From Parvularcula sp038745625 (GTDB lineage: Bacteria > Pseudomonadota > Alphaproteobacteria > Caulobacterales > Parvularculaceae), in contig JBCDLG010000059.1 of assembly GCA_038745625.1 (NCBI GenBank), positions 1 to 18,160 of the forward strand: a stretch of 18,160 nt of DNA, given 5' to 3'. Made by a program: the position numbers and the translations under genes. The notes beneath the pieces are model-generated. The model was not told the origin of the DNA, searched no databases, and saw nothing but the letters and a program-made list of their open reading frames with translations. This document shows, in pieces, positions 1 to 7,112 of the stretch (positions are counted from its first letter, which is position 1; each line of letters begins with the position of its first letter).

Positions 1-723
1 CGCGGCCTCGAACAGGAGCTCCGCATCGGCCAACGCCTGCCCTCGGGACCAGCGCCGAACCTGGCGAGCGTAGCCGCTTTCGGTCATTGTTTCGGTACCG
101 AAATAGGTTCCGACAAGGATCGTGTCCTCGTCAAGCCAGGCGACGCTCGACTTCGCCTCGGGCAGCTCAAACCCGCCGGCAACAAAGGCGCGCTCAGCGA
201 TGTCGTACTCACGGACAACGGCGGCATCGGAGCCGCCTCGGGACAGGGTGATCAGGCACCGTGCGTAATGAGGGGCAAGGCACTCGACCCCCTCATAGAC
301 CCAGTTCTCGCCCTCCGCCTCAGCAAGGGCATCAACATCCAAGATCACGTCCCATTCGTCCTTGCCGGCGACATAATCCGCCTGCGGTATACGCCTCCAG
401 ATGCCGCGAACGTGATCGGCATCTTGCCAGAAATTATAAGCAAATCCGCCCCTTAAGGAGACGCTGGGGACGCGATCATCCGAGGTCAGAATAGCCGTCG
501 CCTCGTCGAGAAGATCGCTGAAGAGGCCTTGGCCTTCCAAAATGGCCAAGCTCCGCTCGTTCTCTCCCCTCACCCAATCAAGGGCCTGCTCGCCCTCCAC
601 CTCTTCAAGCCAAACGAAGGGGTCTTGGGACATGGGCGCGCTCTCTTCTTGCTGGGCAGCCGCCATGGTGAACAGCGAGGATGCTGCCGCCGCAGCAACA
701 GCACCGATCGTTAATGGCGTCAT
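1..723 (-). CDS. Prolyl oligopeptidase family protein (S9A), N-terminal part, truncated by window edge
   Basis: An open frame of 241 codons runs from ATG (723-721) to the left edge with no stop, so only the N-terminal part is visible. Residues 1-23 look like an export signal: a short alanine-rich hydrophobic stretch ending in AAA before QQEES. After it comes DPFVWLEEVEGEQALDWV (about residues 34-51), the N-terminal hallmark of the S9A prolyl oligopeptidase family (DPxxWLE...W...N). What follows reads like the beta-propeller domain. The family's catalytic Ser-Asp-His triad lies in the C-terminal alpha/beta-hydrolase domain, which is outside the window, so activity cannot be judged. The start has a good ribosome site (GGAG about 9 bases upstream) and lies 3 bases after the stop of the lipoprotein gene, indicating co-transcription. 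Internal Mets at residues 20 and 32 are alternative starts that would lose the signal. An exported or periplasmic serine peptidase is the inference. Confidence 0.85.
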   Translation of the reverse strand, partial: MTPLTIGAVAAAAASSLFTMAAAQQEESAPMSQDPFVWLEEVEGEQALDWVRGENERSLAILEGQGLFSDLLDEATAILTSDDRVPSVSLRGGFAYNFWQDADHVRGIWRRIPQADYVAGKDEWDVILDVDALAEAEGENWVYEGVECLAPHYARCLITLSRGGSDAAVVREYDIAERAFVAGGFELPEAKSSVAWLDEDTILVGTYFGTETMTESGYARQVRRWSRGQALADAELLFEAA

Positions 724-726
724 GGG

Positions 727-1257
727 TTAGCTCTCCTTGCGGAAAACCACCCCTTCCAGATTCCGCGCCACTTCGCGAGCGTTATAAGCGGTGATTTGTC
801 CGGCGGGCTTTGGACCAGCACCCAGAACGATATAGGCGACCGCCGAATAGCGCCGGGTTTCGGTCACCCGCGTGTCATTGACGCCGAACGCGGGTCCCCA
901 AGGGTAGCCATACCCGTAATACGGGAAGGGACGACCATAGCCATAAAAGCCATAATACCCGAATGAGGGGCCAAGATCAGTGACCCGCACCTCTCTTTGT
1001 GTCTCCGTATCGTCTGAGACCACGATGAAGTGGTCATAGCCGTTTTCCACAGTGACCTGTGCCGCCCGCAGAAGGAGTGCATTCTCCACCTGCTCACGGG
1101 ATGTGAGCGAGTTTCCGGCAAAAGAAATCCGGTAGCGATTGGCTTCGATCCGCTGATCAGCAAAGCCATACCCGCGGCTATCCGCTGGCTCGAAGGGCGT
1201 CGGGGTGGCGCAGGCTGCCACCACGGCGACGGCGAGGAGGGAGAAAAGTTTCCGCAT
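727..1257 (-). CDS. Putative lipoprotein, CC0125/CC1285-like family
   Basis: This 176-residue protein starts MRKLFSLLAVAVVAAC, a lipoprotein signal with the lipid-accepting Cys at residue 16, so it should be membrane-anchored in the periplasm. The region around residues 44-80 (RISFAGNSLTSREQVENALLLRAAQ...GYDHFIV) matches my memory of the alphaproteobacterial CC0125/CC1285 lipoprotein family. The middle (about 98-123) is very rich in Gly, Tyr and Pro (GYYGFYGYGRPFPYYGYG), probably a flexible or low-complexity loop. The molecular function is unknown. The ATG is preceded by AAGGAA at a normal distance. It is the first gene of a two-gene unit with the downstream peptidase and is divergent from hemH. 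Confidence 0.8.
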   Translation of the reverse strand: MRKLFSLLAVAVVAACATPTPFEPADSRGYGFADQRIEANRYRISFAGNSLTSREQVENALLLRAAQVTVENGYDHFIVVSDDTETQREVRVTDLGPSFGYYGFYGYGRPFPYYGYGYPWGPAFGVNDTRVTETRRYSAVAYIVLGAGPKPAGQITAYNAREVARNLEGVVFRKES

Positions 1258-1358
1258 AGAAGTTCCTTCGTAGCATGGTCGCTGTTGGATGCAGCGTTAC
1301 TTGAAAGTCACCGGGAACACCACTTTCTCCCATGCAAGCAGATGGCAAAGGCCGAACC

Positions 1359-2390
1359 ATGGATGTGTCCAATCCAGCGACAGTGACCCCATTAACCGAG
1401 CATCCCAAGGTCTTATTCGGTAAGGTTGGGGTGCTGCTGATTAACCTAGGCACGCCTGACGCCCTGACCACGGGGGCGGTTCGTCGCTATCTGGCTGAAT
1501 TTCTGAGCGATAAGCGGGTGGTCGATTACCCCTCATGGTTGTGGCAGCCGCTTCTGCGCGGGGTGATCCTCAACACCAGACCCCGAAAGACGCGCAACGC
1601 TTACGCCAAAATCTGGGATCAGGAGACCAAGGAAAGCCCTCTGCGCCGTTACACGCGGGAGCAAGCCGATGGCGTGCGGGCCGCCCTTCCCTCCGATCTC
1701 ACGGTGGATTGGGCGATGCGCTACGGCAATCCGAGCGTCGCTTCGCGCCTTGATGCGATGCAAGCGGAGGGCTGCGACCGCATCCTGCTCGTGCCGCTTT
1801 ATCCTCAGTACTCCGCGACGACCACGGGGACGGCCTGCGATGCCGCCTTCCGGTGGGCGATGGGCAAGCCGTGGCAGCCCGCGTTCCGGGTGCTGCCTGC
1901 GCACCATGATGACCCGGCACTGATCGAAGCGCTGGCCGAACTCTGCCGGACGCACACAGACGAGATGACCGAGCGGGTCATTCTCTCCTTCCACGGATTG
2001 CCGGAGCGGTATTTCAAGAACGGCGATCCCTATCACTGCCACTGTCAGAAGACCGCGCGTCTGATGCGCGAGGCGCTTGGGTGGGATGAGACCTTCGCCC
2101 CCCTCGCCTTCCAATCAAAGTTCGGCCCGGAAACCTGGCTTGGCCCGTCCACCGAGAGCCTCGTTGAAGCGGCCGGCCAAGAAGGCCTCAAAAAGATCGC
2201 GGTGATCACGCCCGGCTTCGTGTCCGATTGCATTGAAACCCTTGAGGAAGTCGGCATTGGCCTGGCGGAGACGTTCGAGGAGCATGGCGGCGAGGAGCTG
2301 ACAGCGATCCCGTGTCTTAACAGCAGCGATGCGTTCATCACGGCACTGAGCGATCTGATCCGGCGGGAGCTCGGCGGCTGGATTGGCTGA
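1359..2390 (+). CDS. hemH: Ferrochelatase
   Basis: Inserts Fe2+ into protoporphyrin IX, the last step of protoporphyrin-dependent haem synthesis. Family landmarks are in order: LLINLGTP (26-33), LVPLYPQYS (144-152), ILSFHGLPERY (208-218) with the metal-handling His at 212, FQSKFG...W (251-260), and PGFVSDCIETLEE (285-297) with the conserved Glu at 293. The product is 343 residues from the chosen start, a normal length. I chose ATG 1359 because AAAGG sits 7 bases upstream. The in-frame ATG at 1332 adds nine unremarkable residues and has no ribosome site. A CHC pair (227-229) follows the FHGLPER motif. Some microbial ferrochelatases carry a [2Fe-2S] cluster, but whether these Cys take part cannot be told here. 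The 3' end overlaps the next gene by 8 bases. Confidence 0.96.
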   Translation: MDVSNPATVTPLTEHPKVLFGKVGVLLINLGTPDALTTGAVRRYLAEFLSDKRVVDYPSWLWQPLLRGVILNTRPRKTRNAYAKIWDQETKESPLRRYTREQADGVRAALPSDLTVDWAMRYGNPSVASRLDAMQAEGCDRILLVPLYPQYSATTTGTACDAAFRWAMGKPWQPAFRVLPAHHDDPALIEALAELCRTHTDEMTERVILSFHGLPERYFKNGDPYHCHCQKTARLMREALGWDETFAPLAFQSKFGPETWLGPSTESLVEAAGQEGLKKIAVITPGFVSDCIETLEEVGIGLAETFEEHGGEELTAIPCLNSSDAFITALSDLIRRELGGWIG

Positions 2391-3291
2391 CGTGAAGTTT
2401 TTCTCGTCGCAAGACTTCAACTTGGCCCTGCCCGAGGGGCACCGTTTCCCCGGCCAAAAATACGGCATGCTTCATCGCAAATTGCTGGCCGACGGCACGC
2501 TTCAGCCTGAGCAGCTGAAAGTCTCACCCCTCGCTGATCGCGAGATCGTCTTGAGCGTGCATACGCAGGACTATCTCCAAAGCCTCGAAGACGGATCAAT
2601 TGATCCGCGCGCCATGCGGCGGATTGGTTTTCCGTGGTCGGAGGCCATTCCGCTGCGCGGCCGCCGGACCCTGGGCGGAGCCCTTGCCGCCGCACGCGAA
2701 GCTCTGCGAACGGGACTCTCGGGGCAGTTGGCGGGTGGCACGCACCATGCGCATGCGGATTTTGGTGCGGGGTTTTGTATCTTCAACGACCAGGCCGCGG
2801 TGGCCACGAGCCTGCTGGCCGAAGGCGCGGTCGACCGCGTGGCGATCATCGACCTTGACGTCCATCAGGGCGACGGCAACGCATCGATCCTCGCAGACCG
2901 TCCCGACGTCTTTATCCTCGATGTCTACGGAGAGAAAAACTTCCCCTTCCGCAAAGTCCCGGCAGACATCAATGTGCCGATGCCTGATCACACCGAGGAC
3001 GGAGCGTTTCTTGCGGCTATAGAAGAACGCCTCTTCGAAATCTGGCAGTTCGCGCCGGACATCGTGCTTTACCAGGCGGGCGTTGATCCCTTGATCCATG
3101 ACAAGCTCGGTCGCCTCGACATCAGTTTCGAAGGCCTCCGCGCCCGGGACCATCTGGTGCTGGATGGCTGTCGGCGTCGCGGCATCCCCTGCTCCATGGC
3201 GATCGGCGGCGGCTATTCAAGCCCGATCGAACCAACGGTCGAGGCCTATGCCGGCACCTACGAGGTGGCCAAATCCGTCTACGGATTTTAA
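2383..3291 (+). CDS. Histone deacetylase family protein (zinc amidohydrolase, AcuC/HDAC-like)
   Basis: A 302-residue member of the arginase/deacetylase fold. The active site is intact: GGTHHAHADFGAGFCIFND (118-136) carries the two adjacent histidines (121-122), and DLDVHQGDGNA (157-167) gives zinc ligands D159 and H161. The third ligand is D235 in QAGVDPL, and GGGYS (275-279) carries the catalytic-loop Tyr 278. In bacteria such enzymes deacetylate small molecules, acetyl-polyamines or acetyl-lysine proteins; the real substrate is unknown. The short N-terminus (HRFPGQKYGMLHRKL) resembles the class IV/HDAC11-like group. The start is TTG 2383, overlapping the end of hemH, or GTG 2392 two bases after its TGA. 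Either implies translational coupling to hemH; neither has a clear ribosome site. No link between haem synthesis and deacetylation is obvious. Confidence 0.9.
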   Translation: MADVKFFSSQDFNLALPEGHRFPGQKYGMLHRKLLADGTLQPEQLKVSPLADREIVLSVHTQDYLQSLEDGSIDPRAMRRIGFPWSEAIPLRGRRTLGGALAAAREALRTGLSGQLAGGTHHAHADFGAGFCIFNDQAAVATSLLAEGAVDRVAIIDLDVHQGDGNASILADRPDVFILDVYGEKNFPFRKVPADINVPMPDHTEDGAFLAAIEERLFEIWQFAPDIVLYQAGVDPLIHDKLGRLDISFEGLRARDHLVLDGCRRRGIPCSMAIGGGYSSPIEPTVEAYAGTYEVAKSVYGF

Positions 3292-3354
3292 GTTCTACCC
3301 TTGGTAGCTACCACGCAAGATTTCACTTCAACGCACCGCGAATCAGCCCAAATG

Positions 3355-3390
3355 TAAAAATGGCGACCCTTGGCAGAGGGCCGCCATTGT
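3355..3390. terminator. Intrinsic terminator, strongest on the minus strand
   Basis: AATGGCG (3359-3365) pairs with CGCCATT (3382-3388), then after one A/C mismatch CCCT (3367-3370) pairs with AGGG (3377-3380), closing a TGGCAG loop. Read on the minus strand the stem runs directly into a run of five T, then ACATTT, the classic rho-independent layout. It would end the long minus-strand transcript that finishes with the threonine-aldolase gene. On the plus strand the trailing sequence (GTTCAACC) is a poor U-tract, so it may also act weakly for hemH/HDAC, whose last stop is 68 bases upstream. The hairpin also covers the TTG at 3370, arguing against that codon as a gene start. Confidence 0.75.
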
Positions 3391-3492
3391 TCAACCCGCT
3401 GGTACGGATTTGTTTGTGATCACCATTATGCTCTCAAGAAATTTGGTATTACCGTCAAGCCCTATCAGCATTATTATTCTGGGATCAGAAGA

Positions 3493-3783
3493 ATGCGACA
3501 CAAAAGCCGACTAACTGACGAAGACGCAGTTCGGGTATGGCTTCTCCGATGGGATGGCCTCTACCAGAGCCAAATTGCGAACGAGCTCAATACAAATGGG
3601 GGCCGCATTTCAGACGTACTTACCGAAAAGAAGCATTGTGGTTCACGGTCGAAAGCAGCATTGAAGCTCGGCCTGGACGCCGACGCTTGGCCCCCAAATC
3701 AAAAGCGGCGAGGACCGGGCGCAGCGCCATTGCTTGATGTTGAAAACAGCCCAAACCGATCCACGGGCTTGTTCGACTCATAA
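3493..3783 (+). CDS. Small hypothetical protein with HTH-like segment
   Basis: From ATG 3493 the product is 96 residues. I do not recognise a named family. The segment LTDEDAVRVWLLRWDGLYQSQIANELNTNGGRISDVLTEKKHCGSR looks like a helix-turn-helix: a QSQIANELNTN turn followed by a GRISDVL recognition helix and a basic tail. This resembles short phage- or plasmid-like proteins reading 'IA..F.VNQGRISEV..GKRH', so DNA binding is inferred. The open frame extends back to TTG 3370, but that codon lies inside a terminator hairpin and the extra 41 residues look non-coding. The local sequence is lower in GC than its neighbours, hinting at acquisition. The stop (3781-3783) overlaps the convergent end of the aldolase gene by 6 bases. 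It could be a decaying remnant; the C-terminal 35 residues lack structure. Confidence 0.5.
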   Translation: MRHKSRLTDEDAVRVWLLRWDGLYQSQIANELNTNGGRISDVLTEKKHCGSRSKAALKLGLDADAWPPNQKRRGPGAAPLLDVENSPNRSTGLFDS

Positions 3784-4809
3784 CACCGCTGCCAAGCGCT
3801 GGACATGCTCGTCAGTGGTTTCCCACGAGGTCACGAACCGGCGGGCCTCCCCCGCAAAGGCGTCGTTGGGCTGCACCCAGTCATAAAACTCAGCACCAGC
3901 TGATCGTAATGCCTCAGCACGGCTCGGGGGCATACGCACAAAAAGCTCGTTGATCGCTGGCTCGACCAGAACCTCGCAGTCGCTCGTTGCACGGAACGCA
4001 TCGGCGAGCCTTTGGCAACGCTGATGCGCCATATCTGCAAGATCTGTCCACAGACCACCGCCGAAATATGCCGCCCACTGCGCCGACAGAAAGCGCTGTT
4101 TGGACATACCGAGGCCCGCCCGCTTGCATCGCGCCGTCAACTCATCCTGGCGCGAGGGGTCAAAGACCACGACAGCCTCTGCGGCCAGGCAGCCATTCTT
4201 TGTTCCGCCCAGACAGAGGATATCGACCCCCGCTTTCCACGTCAGCTCCGCCGGGGTCGCGCCGGTGGCCCGCAAGGCTCCCGCAAACCTTGCCCCATCC
4301 ATATGGACACGGAGGTTATGGCTTTTTGCCAAATCCGTCAGGGCTCTGACCTCATCAGGCGAATATACCGTGCCCCACTCCGTCGCCTGGGTCAGGCTGA
4401 TGGTCGATGGCAACACCCGATGGGCCATGATGGGAAAGTAAGGCACCATTGCTGCGGAGAGCGTCTCCGGCGTCATCTTGCCAAAATCGCCAATCGCCGG
4501 AATCAGCTTGGCTCCGCCGGTGTAGAATTCGGGCGCGCCGCACTCGTCGATCAAGATATGCGCGCTTTCGTGGCAAAAGACAGCGCCGAAGGGCGGGGTG
4601 AGGAGCGCGAGCGCCACGCCGTTGGCCGCGGATCCGGTCGGCACAAAGGCGATCGCCACCTCGTGCTCGAACACCTCCTCGAACAACGCCTTGGTTTTCA
4701 ATGTAAGGTCGTCATTGCCATAGGCGGGCGCGAACCCCCCTTCGGCGTCGGCGATCGCCTCCATGATGGTGGGGTGAACGCCGCCCCAATTGTCCGAGGT
4801 GAAAAGCAT
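3778..4809 (-). CDS. ltaE: Low-specificity threonine aldolase family (PLP-dependent)
   Basis: Fold type I PLP enzyme of the beta-eliminating lyase/threonine aldolase family, expected to cleave L-threonine or L-allo-threonine to glycine and acetaldehyde. Numbered from ATG 4809 (343 residues): LFTSDNWGGVHPTI at the N-terminus, FVPTGSAAN near 55-63, HESAH at 80-84, the PLP-contacting MDGAR at 170-174, and the Schiff-base lysine in GGTKNG at K204. The family normally begins two or three residues before (F)xSDN, so ATG 4809, four bases after the parB stop, is preferred over GTG 4827, which overlaps parB. GAGG lies just upstream. It is the last gene of the minus-strand run, before the terminator near 3355-3390. 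Substrate range within the family cannot be read from sequence; the symbol is by family. Confidence 0.85.
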   Translation of the reverse strand: MLFTSDNWGGVHPTIMEAIADAEGGFAPAYGNDDLTLKTKALFEEVFEHEVAIAFVPTGSAANGVALALLTPPFGAVFCHESAHILIDECGAPEFYTGGAKLIPAIGDFGKMTPETLSAAMVPYFPIMAHRVLPSTISLTQATEWGTVYSPDEVRALTDLAKSHNLRVHMDGARFAGALRATGATPAELTWKAGVDILCLGGTKNGCLAAEAVVVFDPSRQDELTARCKRAGLGMSKQRFLSAQWAAYFGGGLWTDLADMAHQRCQRLADAFRATSDCEVLVEPAINELFVRMPPSRAEALRSAGAEFYDWVQPNDAFAGEARRFVTSWETTDEHVQRLAAVL

Positions 4810-4813
4810 GCCC

Positions 4814-5692
4814 TCAGACTGCCGCACCCATCAGTCGGCGGCAAATGTCATCAAGCTGATCAAGATCTTGATAGCCCAAGGTCACCGTACCCGCACCGCT
4901 TTTGCCGATGCGCGCAATATCCACTTCAAGACCCAGCGCCTCGCGCAAATCCTGCTCAAGAGCGCGCGTGTCGGCATCCTTCGTCGCCTTAGTGACAGCT
5001 TTTGCCACCTTCTCCGGCGTAACCGCCACTTTCTTACGGGCGCTGATGAGCTTTTCGGTTTCGCGCACCGACAGCTCGCCTTTCACCACCGATTTCGCAA
5101 CGGCGAGCGGATCCTCCGCCCCCAGAAGAGCGCGCGCATGGCCCATGGACAGCTCACCAGCCATCACCATGCCGCGCACCTCGTCCGGCAATTGGGTCAG
5201 CCGCAGCATGTTGGCCACATGGCTGCGACTTTTGCCGACCGCTTCGGCAATTTCGCCTGGCTTTCGGCCATGCTGTTCCCGCAGCCTTTCATAAGCGTCG
5301 GCCTCTTCAATCGGGTTGAGGTCGACGCGCTGCACATTTTCAATGAGCGCGATCTCCGCACTAATGCCCGGCTCAACATCTTTGATCAGGGCCGGGATCT
5401 TATGAAGCCCCGCCCGCTGCGCTGCGCGCCAGCGGCGTTCGCCGGCGATGATCGTGTGGACGCCCTTTGGACTTTTGGGGCGGACGAGGATCGGCTGTAA
5501 GACGCCGCGCGCCTTGATCGACTGCGAGAGCGCCTCTAGCTCGTCTTCGCTAAAATCCTTACGCGGCTGATCCTTATCAGGAGCAATTTCTGCAACGGAG
5601 ATGTCAAGAGCATCGCCGCGCGGCTCCACCGCTGGTGGCGGCATGTCGCCCAAAATGGCTTCAAGACCCCTGCCCAGACCTTTCTTTGCCAT
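4814..5692 (-). CDS. parB: Chromosome partitioning protein ParB
   Basis: A 292-residue ParB/Spo0J protein, the CTP-dependent clamp that loads at parS and spreads along DNA. It starts MAKKGLGRGLEAILGD, the usual N-terminal motif contacting ParA. The CTP-binding N-terminal domain has DQPRKDF (41-47), GERRWRA (84-90) and ENVQR (118-122). The helix-turn-helix reading parS is about 146-163 (GEIAEAVGKSRSHVANML), and the C-terminal dimerisation part ends at TLGYQDLDQLDDICRRL. ATG 5692 shares one base with the parA stop (TGATG). The open frame extends 22 codons further into parA, but those residues are not ParB-like. Its likely targets, parS sites, lie 2-3.5 kb away within mnmG. Confidence 0.97.
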   Translation of the reverse strand: MAKKGLGRGLEAILGDMPPPAVEPRGDALDISVAEIAPDKDQPRKDFSEDELEALSQSIKARGVLQPILVRPKSPKGVHTIIAGERRWRAAQRAGLHKIPALIKDVEPGISAEIALIENVQRVDLNPIEEADAYERLREQHGRKPGEIAEAVGKSRSHVANMLRLTQLPDEVRGMVMAGELSMGHARALLGAEDPLAVAKSVVKGELSVRETEKLISARKKVAVTPEKVAKAVTKATKDADTRALEQDLREALGLEVDIARIGKSGAGTVTLGYQDLDQLDDICRRLMGAAV

Positions 5693-6477
5693 CACGCGGC
5701 CCTTTCTCGTCCAATCACCTCGCTGGCCAGGCGAACATAGGCCTGGCTGCCAGCGCATTTGAGATCATAAAGAAGCGCAGGCTTGCCATGGGACGGCGCT
5801 TCAGAAATCCGGACATTGCGCGGGATGGCCGTCCGGTAGACCTTTTCGCCCAAATGAGTCCTGACGTCCGCCTCGACATCCGCACTCAGATTGTTGCGCT
5901 TGTCATACATCGTCAGCACGACGCCCTGGAGCTCCAGTTGTGGATTAAGACGTGTACGGACAGTATCAATCGTCCGCATGATCTGGCTAAGCCCCTCCAG
6001 CGCGAAGAACTCGCACTGCAGCGGGATCAAGACGGCATCAGAGGCCGTCATGGCACCGACTGTCAGTAGGCCGAGGGAAGGGGGGCAATCGATCAGAACA
6101 TAGGTGAGGTCGGGCTTATCATACCCCAGATCCTCGATCGCCTCTCTTAGCCGGAAATGCCGGTTTTTATCGTCCAAAAGCTCAATCTCAACGCCAGCCA
6201 ACGCCATCCCAGCCGGCGCCACCGCTAGGCGCGGTACGGTGGTGAGACGCATAATCTCCGCGATCGACGCATCGCCCATCCACACATCATAGGTTGTGCC
6301 CGCACGCTCGGAGCTTGGCAGCCCAAGCCCCGTCGACGCGTTGCCCTGCGGATCAAGATCAAGGATCGCGACGTGCTCGCCCACCGCAGCCAGCGCCGTG
6401 GCAAGGTTAATGGCCGTCGTCGTCTTCCCCACACCACCCTTTTGGTTAGCGATGGCGAGCACACGAGGCTTGGTCAT
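5692..6477 (-). CDS. parA: Chromosome partitioning ATPase ParA
   Basis: A 261-residue Walker-type (MinD/ParA) ATPase that binds nucleoid DNA as an ATP dimer and pulls ParB-parS complexes to segregate origins. The deviant Walker A KGGVGKTT is at 13-20, followed by ILDLDPQGNAST (38-49) and IDCPPSLGLLT (Walker B region). The lack of an N-terminal HTH and the length mark a chromosomal rather than a plasmid type-Ia ParA. The ATG overlaps the rsmG stop in an ATGA junction and the stop overlaps parB, so rsmG-parA-parB are translationally coupled. Confidence 0.97.
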   Translation of the reverse strand: MTKPRVLAIANQKGGVGKTTTAINLATALAAVGEHVAILDLDPQGNASTGLGLPSSERAGTTYDVWMGDASIAEIMRLTTVPRLAVAPAGMALAGVEIELLDDKNRHFRLREAIEDLGYDKPDLTYVLIDCPPSLGLLTVGAMTASDAVLIPLQCEFFALEGLSQIMRTIDTVRTRLNPQLELQGVVLTMYDKRNNLSADVEADVRTHLGEKVYRTAIPRNVRISEAPSHGKPALLYDLKCAGSQAYVRLASEVIGRERAA

Positions 6478-7112
6478 AGAATCCTCTTCGGTGAGCGGAT
6501 CACGAGGATCGACGCGTCGGGATCGGTGGCGCTGGGCACCATTTCAACCTCTAGTGACCACTGTTCCCTCGCCTGGTCCAGCTCTTGTTGTGCACGGCGG
6601 CCCTTAGGAAATAGCAAGGTGCCGCTCTCGCTGAGCTTTGGTACGGCCAGATCGAGCAATTTCGGTAGGGCCGTGACCGCGCGGGCCGTGATCACGTCAA
6701 AGTGCGGCGCTTTTGGTAGGGCCTCGACGCGAACTGCTGCAATGGAGGTGCGGGAGAGGCCTCCCGCTTTGGCAGCCTCACGAAGGAATGCAGCCTTTTT
6801 TTGAATGCTCTCACATAAAGTGCAGCGGAGATCCGGTCGGCGGAACTCAGCAAAGGTGCCAAGGATCAACCCTGGAAAACCGCCGCCCGCGCCAATATCC
6901 AACAGCGAGCGGGCGTTCTTGGGGATAAGGGGCCAAAGCTGCGCGCTGTCAGCATAGTGGCGGAACCACCGTTCGGGCAGGGTGGAGCCGGCCACGAGAT
7001 TGGTGTGGGCCGCGGTTTCCATGAAAACGGCGTCGATCGCCGTGAGGGCATCGCGCTCAGCAGAGCTCGCATCGACCGATTCGAAGAACGCCGCGGCGCT
7101 GTCAGGCTGCAC
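6474..7112 (-). CDS. rsmG: 16S rRNA (guanine527-N7)-methyltransferase
   Basis: RsmG/GidB methylates N7 of G527 in 16S rRNA using SAM. The 212-residue product has RHYADSAQL (51-59), the SAM-binding loop LLDIGAGGGFPGLIL (70-84), CESIQKKAAFLRE and FDVITARAV, all typical; length is normal. The start appears to be GTG 7112, overlapping the mnmG end by 11 bases, without a clear Shine-Dalgarno, so it probably depends on coupling. The gene sits between mnmG and parA, the standard gid-par arrangement. Confidence 0.95.
   Translation of the reverse strand: MQPDSAAAFFESVDASSAERDALTAIDAVFMETAAHTNLVAGSTLPERWFRHYADSAQLWPLIPKNARSLLDIGAGGGFPGLILGTFAEFRRPDLRCTLCESIQKKAAFLREAAKAGGLSRTSIAAVRVEALPKAPHFDVITARAVTALPKLLDLAVPKLSESGTLLFPKGRRAQQELDQAREQWSLEVEMVPSATDPDASILVIRSPKRIL

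Noticed and set aside
3302..3312. GGTAGCTACC palindrome after the HDAC gene as a terminator
   Set aside because: A perfect palindrome without a loop and without a following T-run; more likely chance.
3370..3492. TTG-initiated 5' extension of the small HTH-like gene
   Set aside because: The TTG sits in the stem of a terminator hairpin and the extra 41 residues do not resemble the HTH part.
4012..4992. Plus-strand 326-codon open frame opposite the aldolase and parB genes
   Set aside because: Arg/His/Gln-rich shadow of two certain minus-strand genes; no domain or start context.
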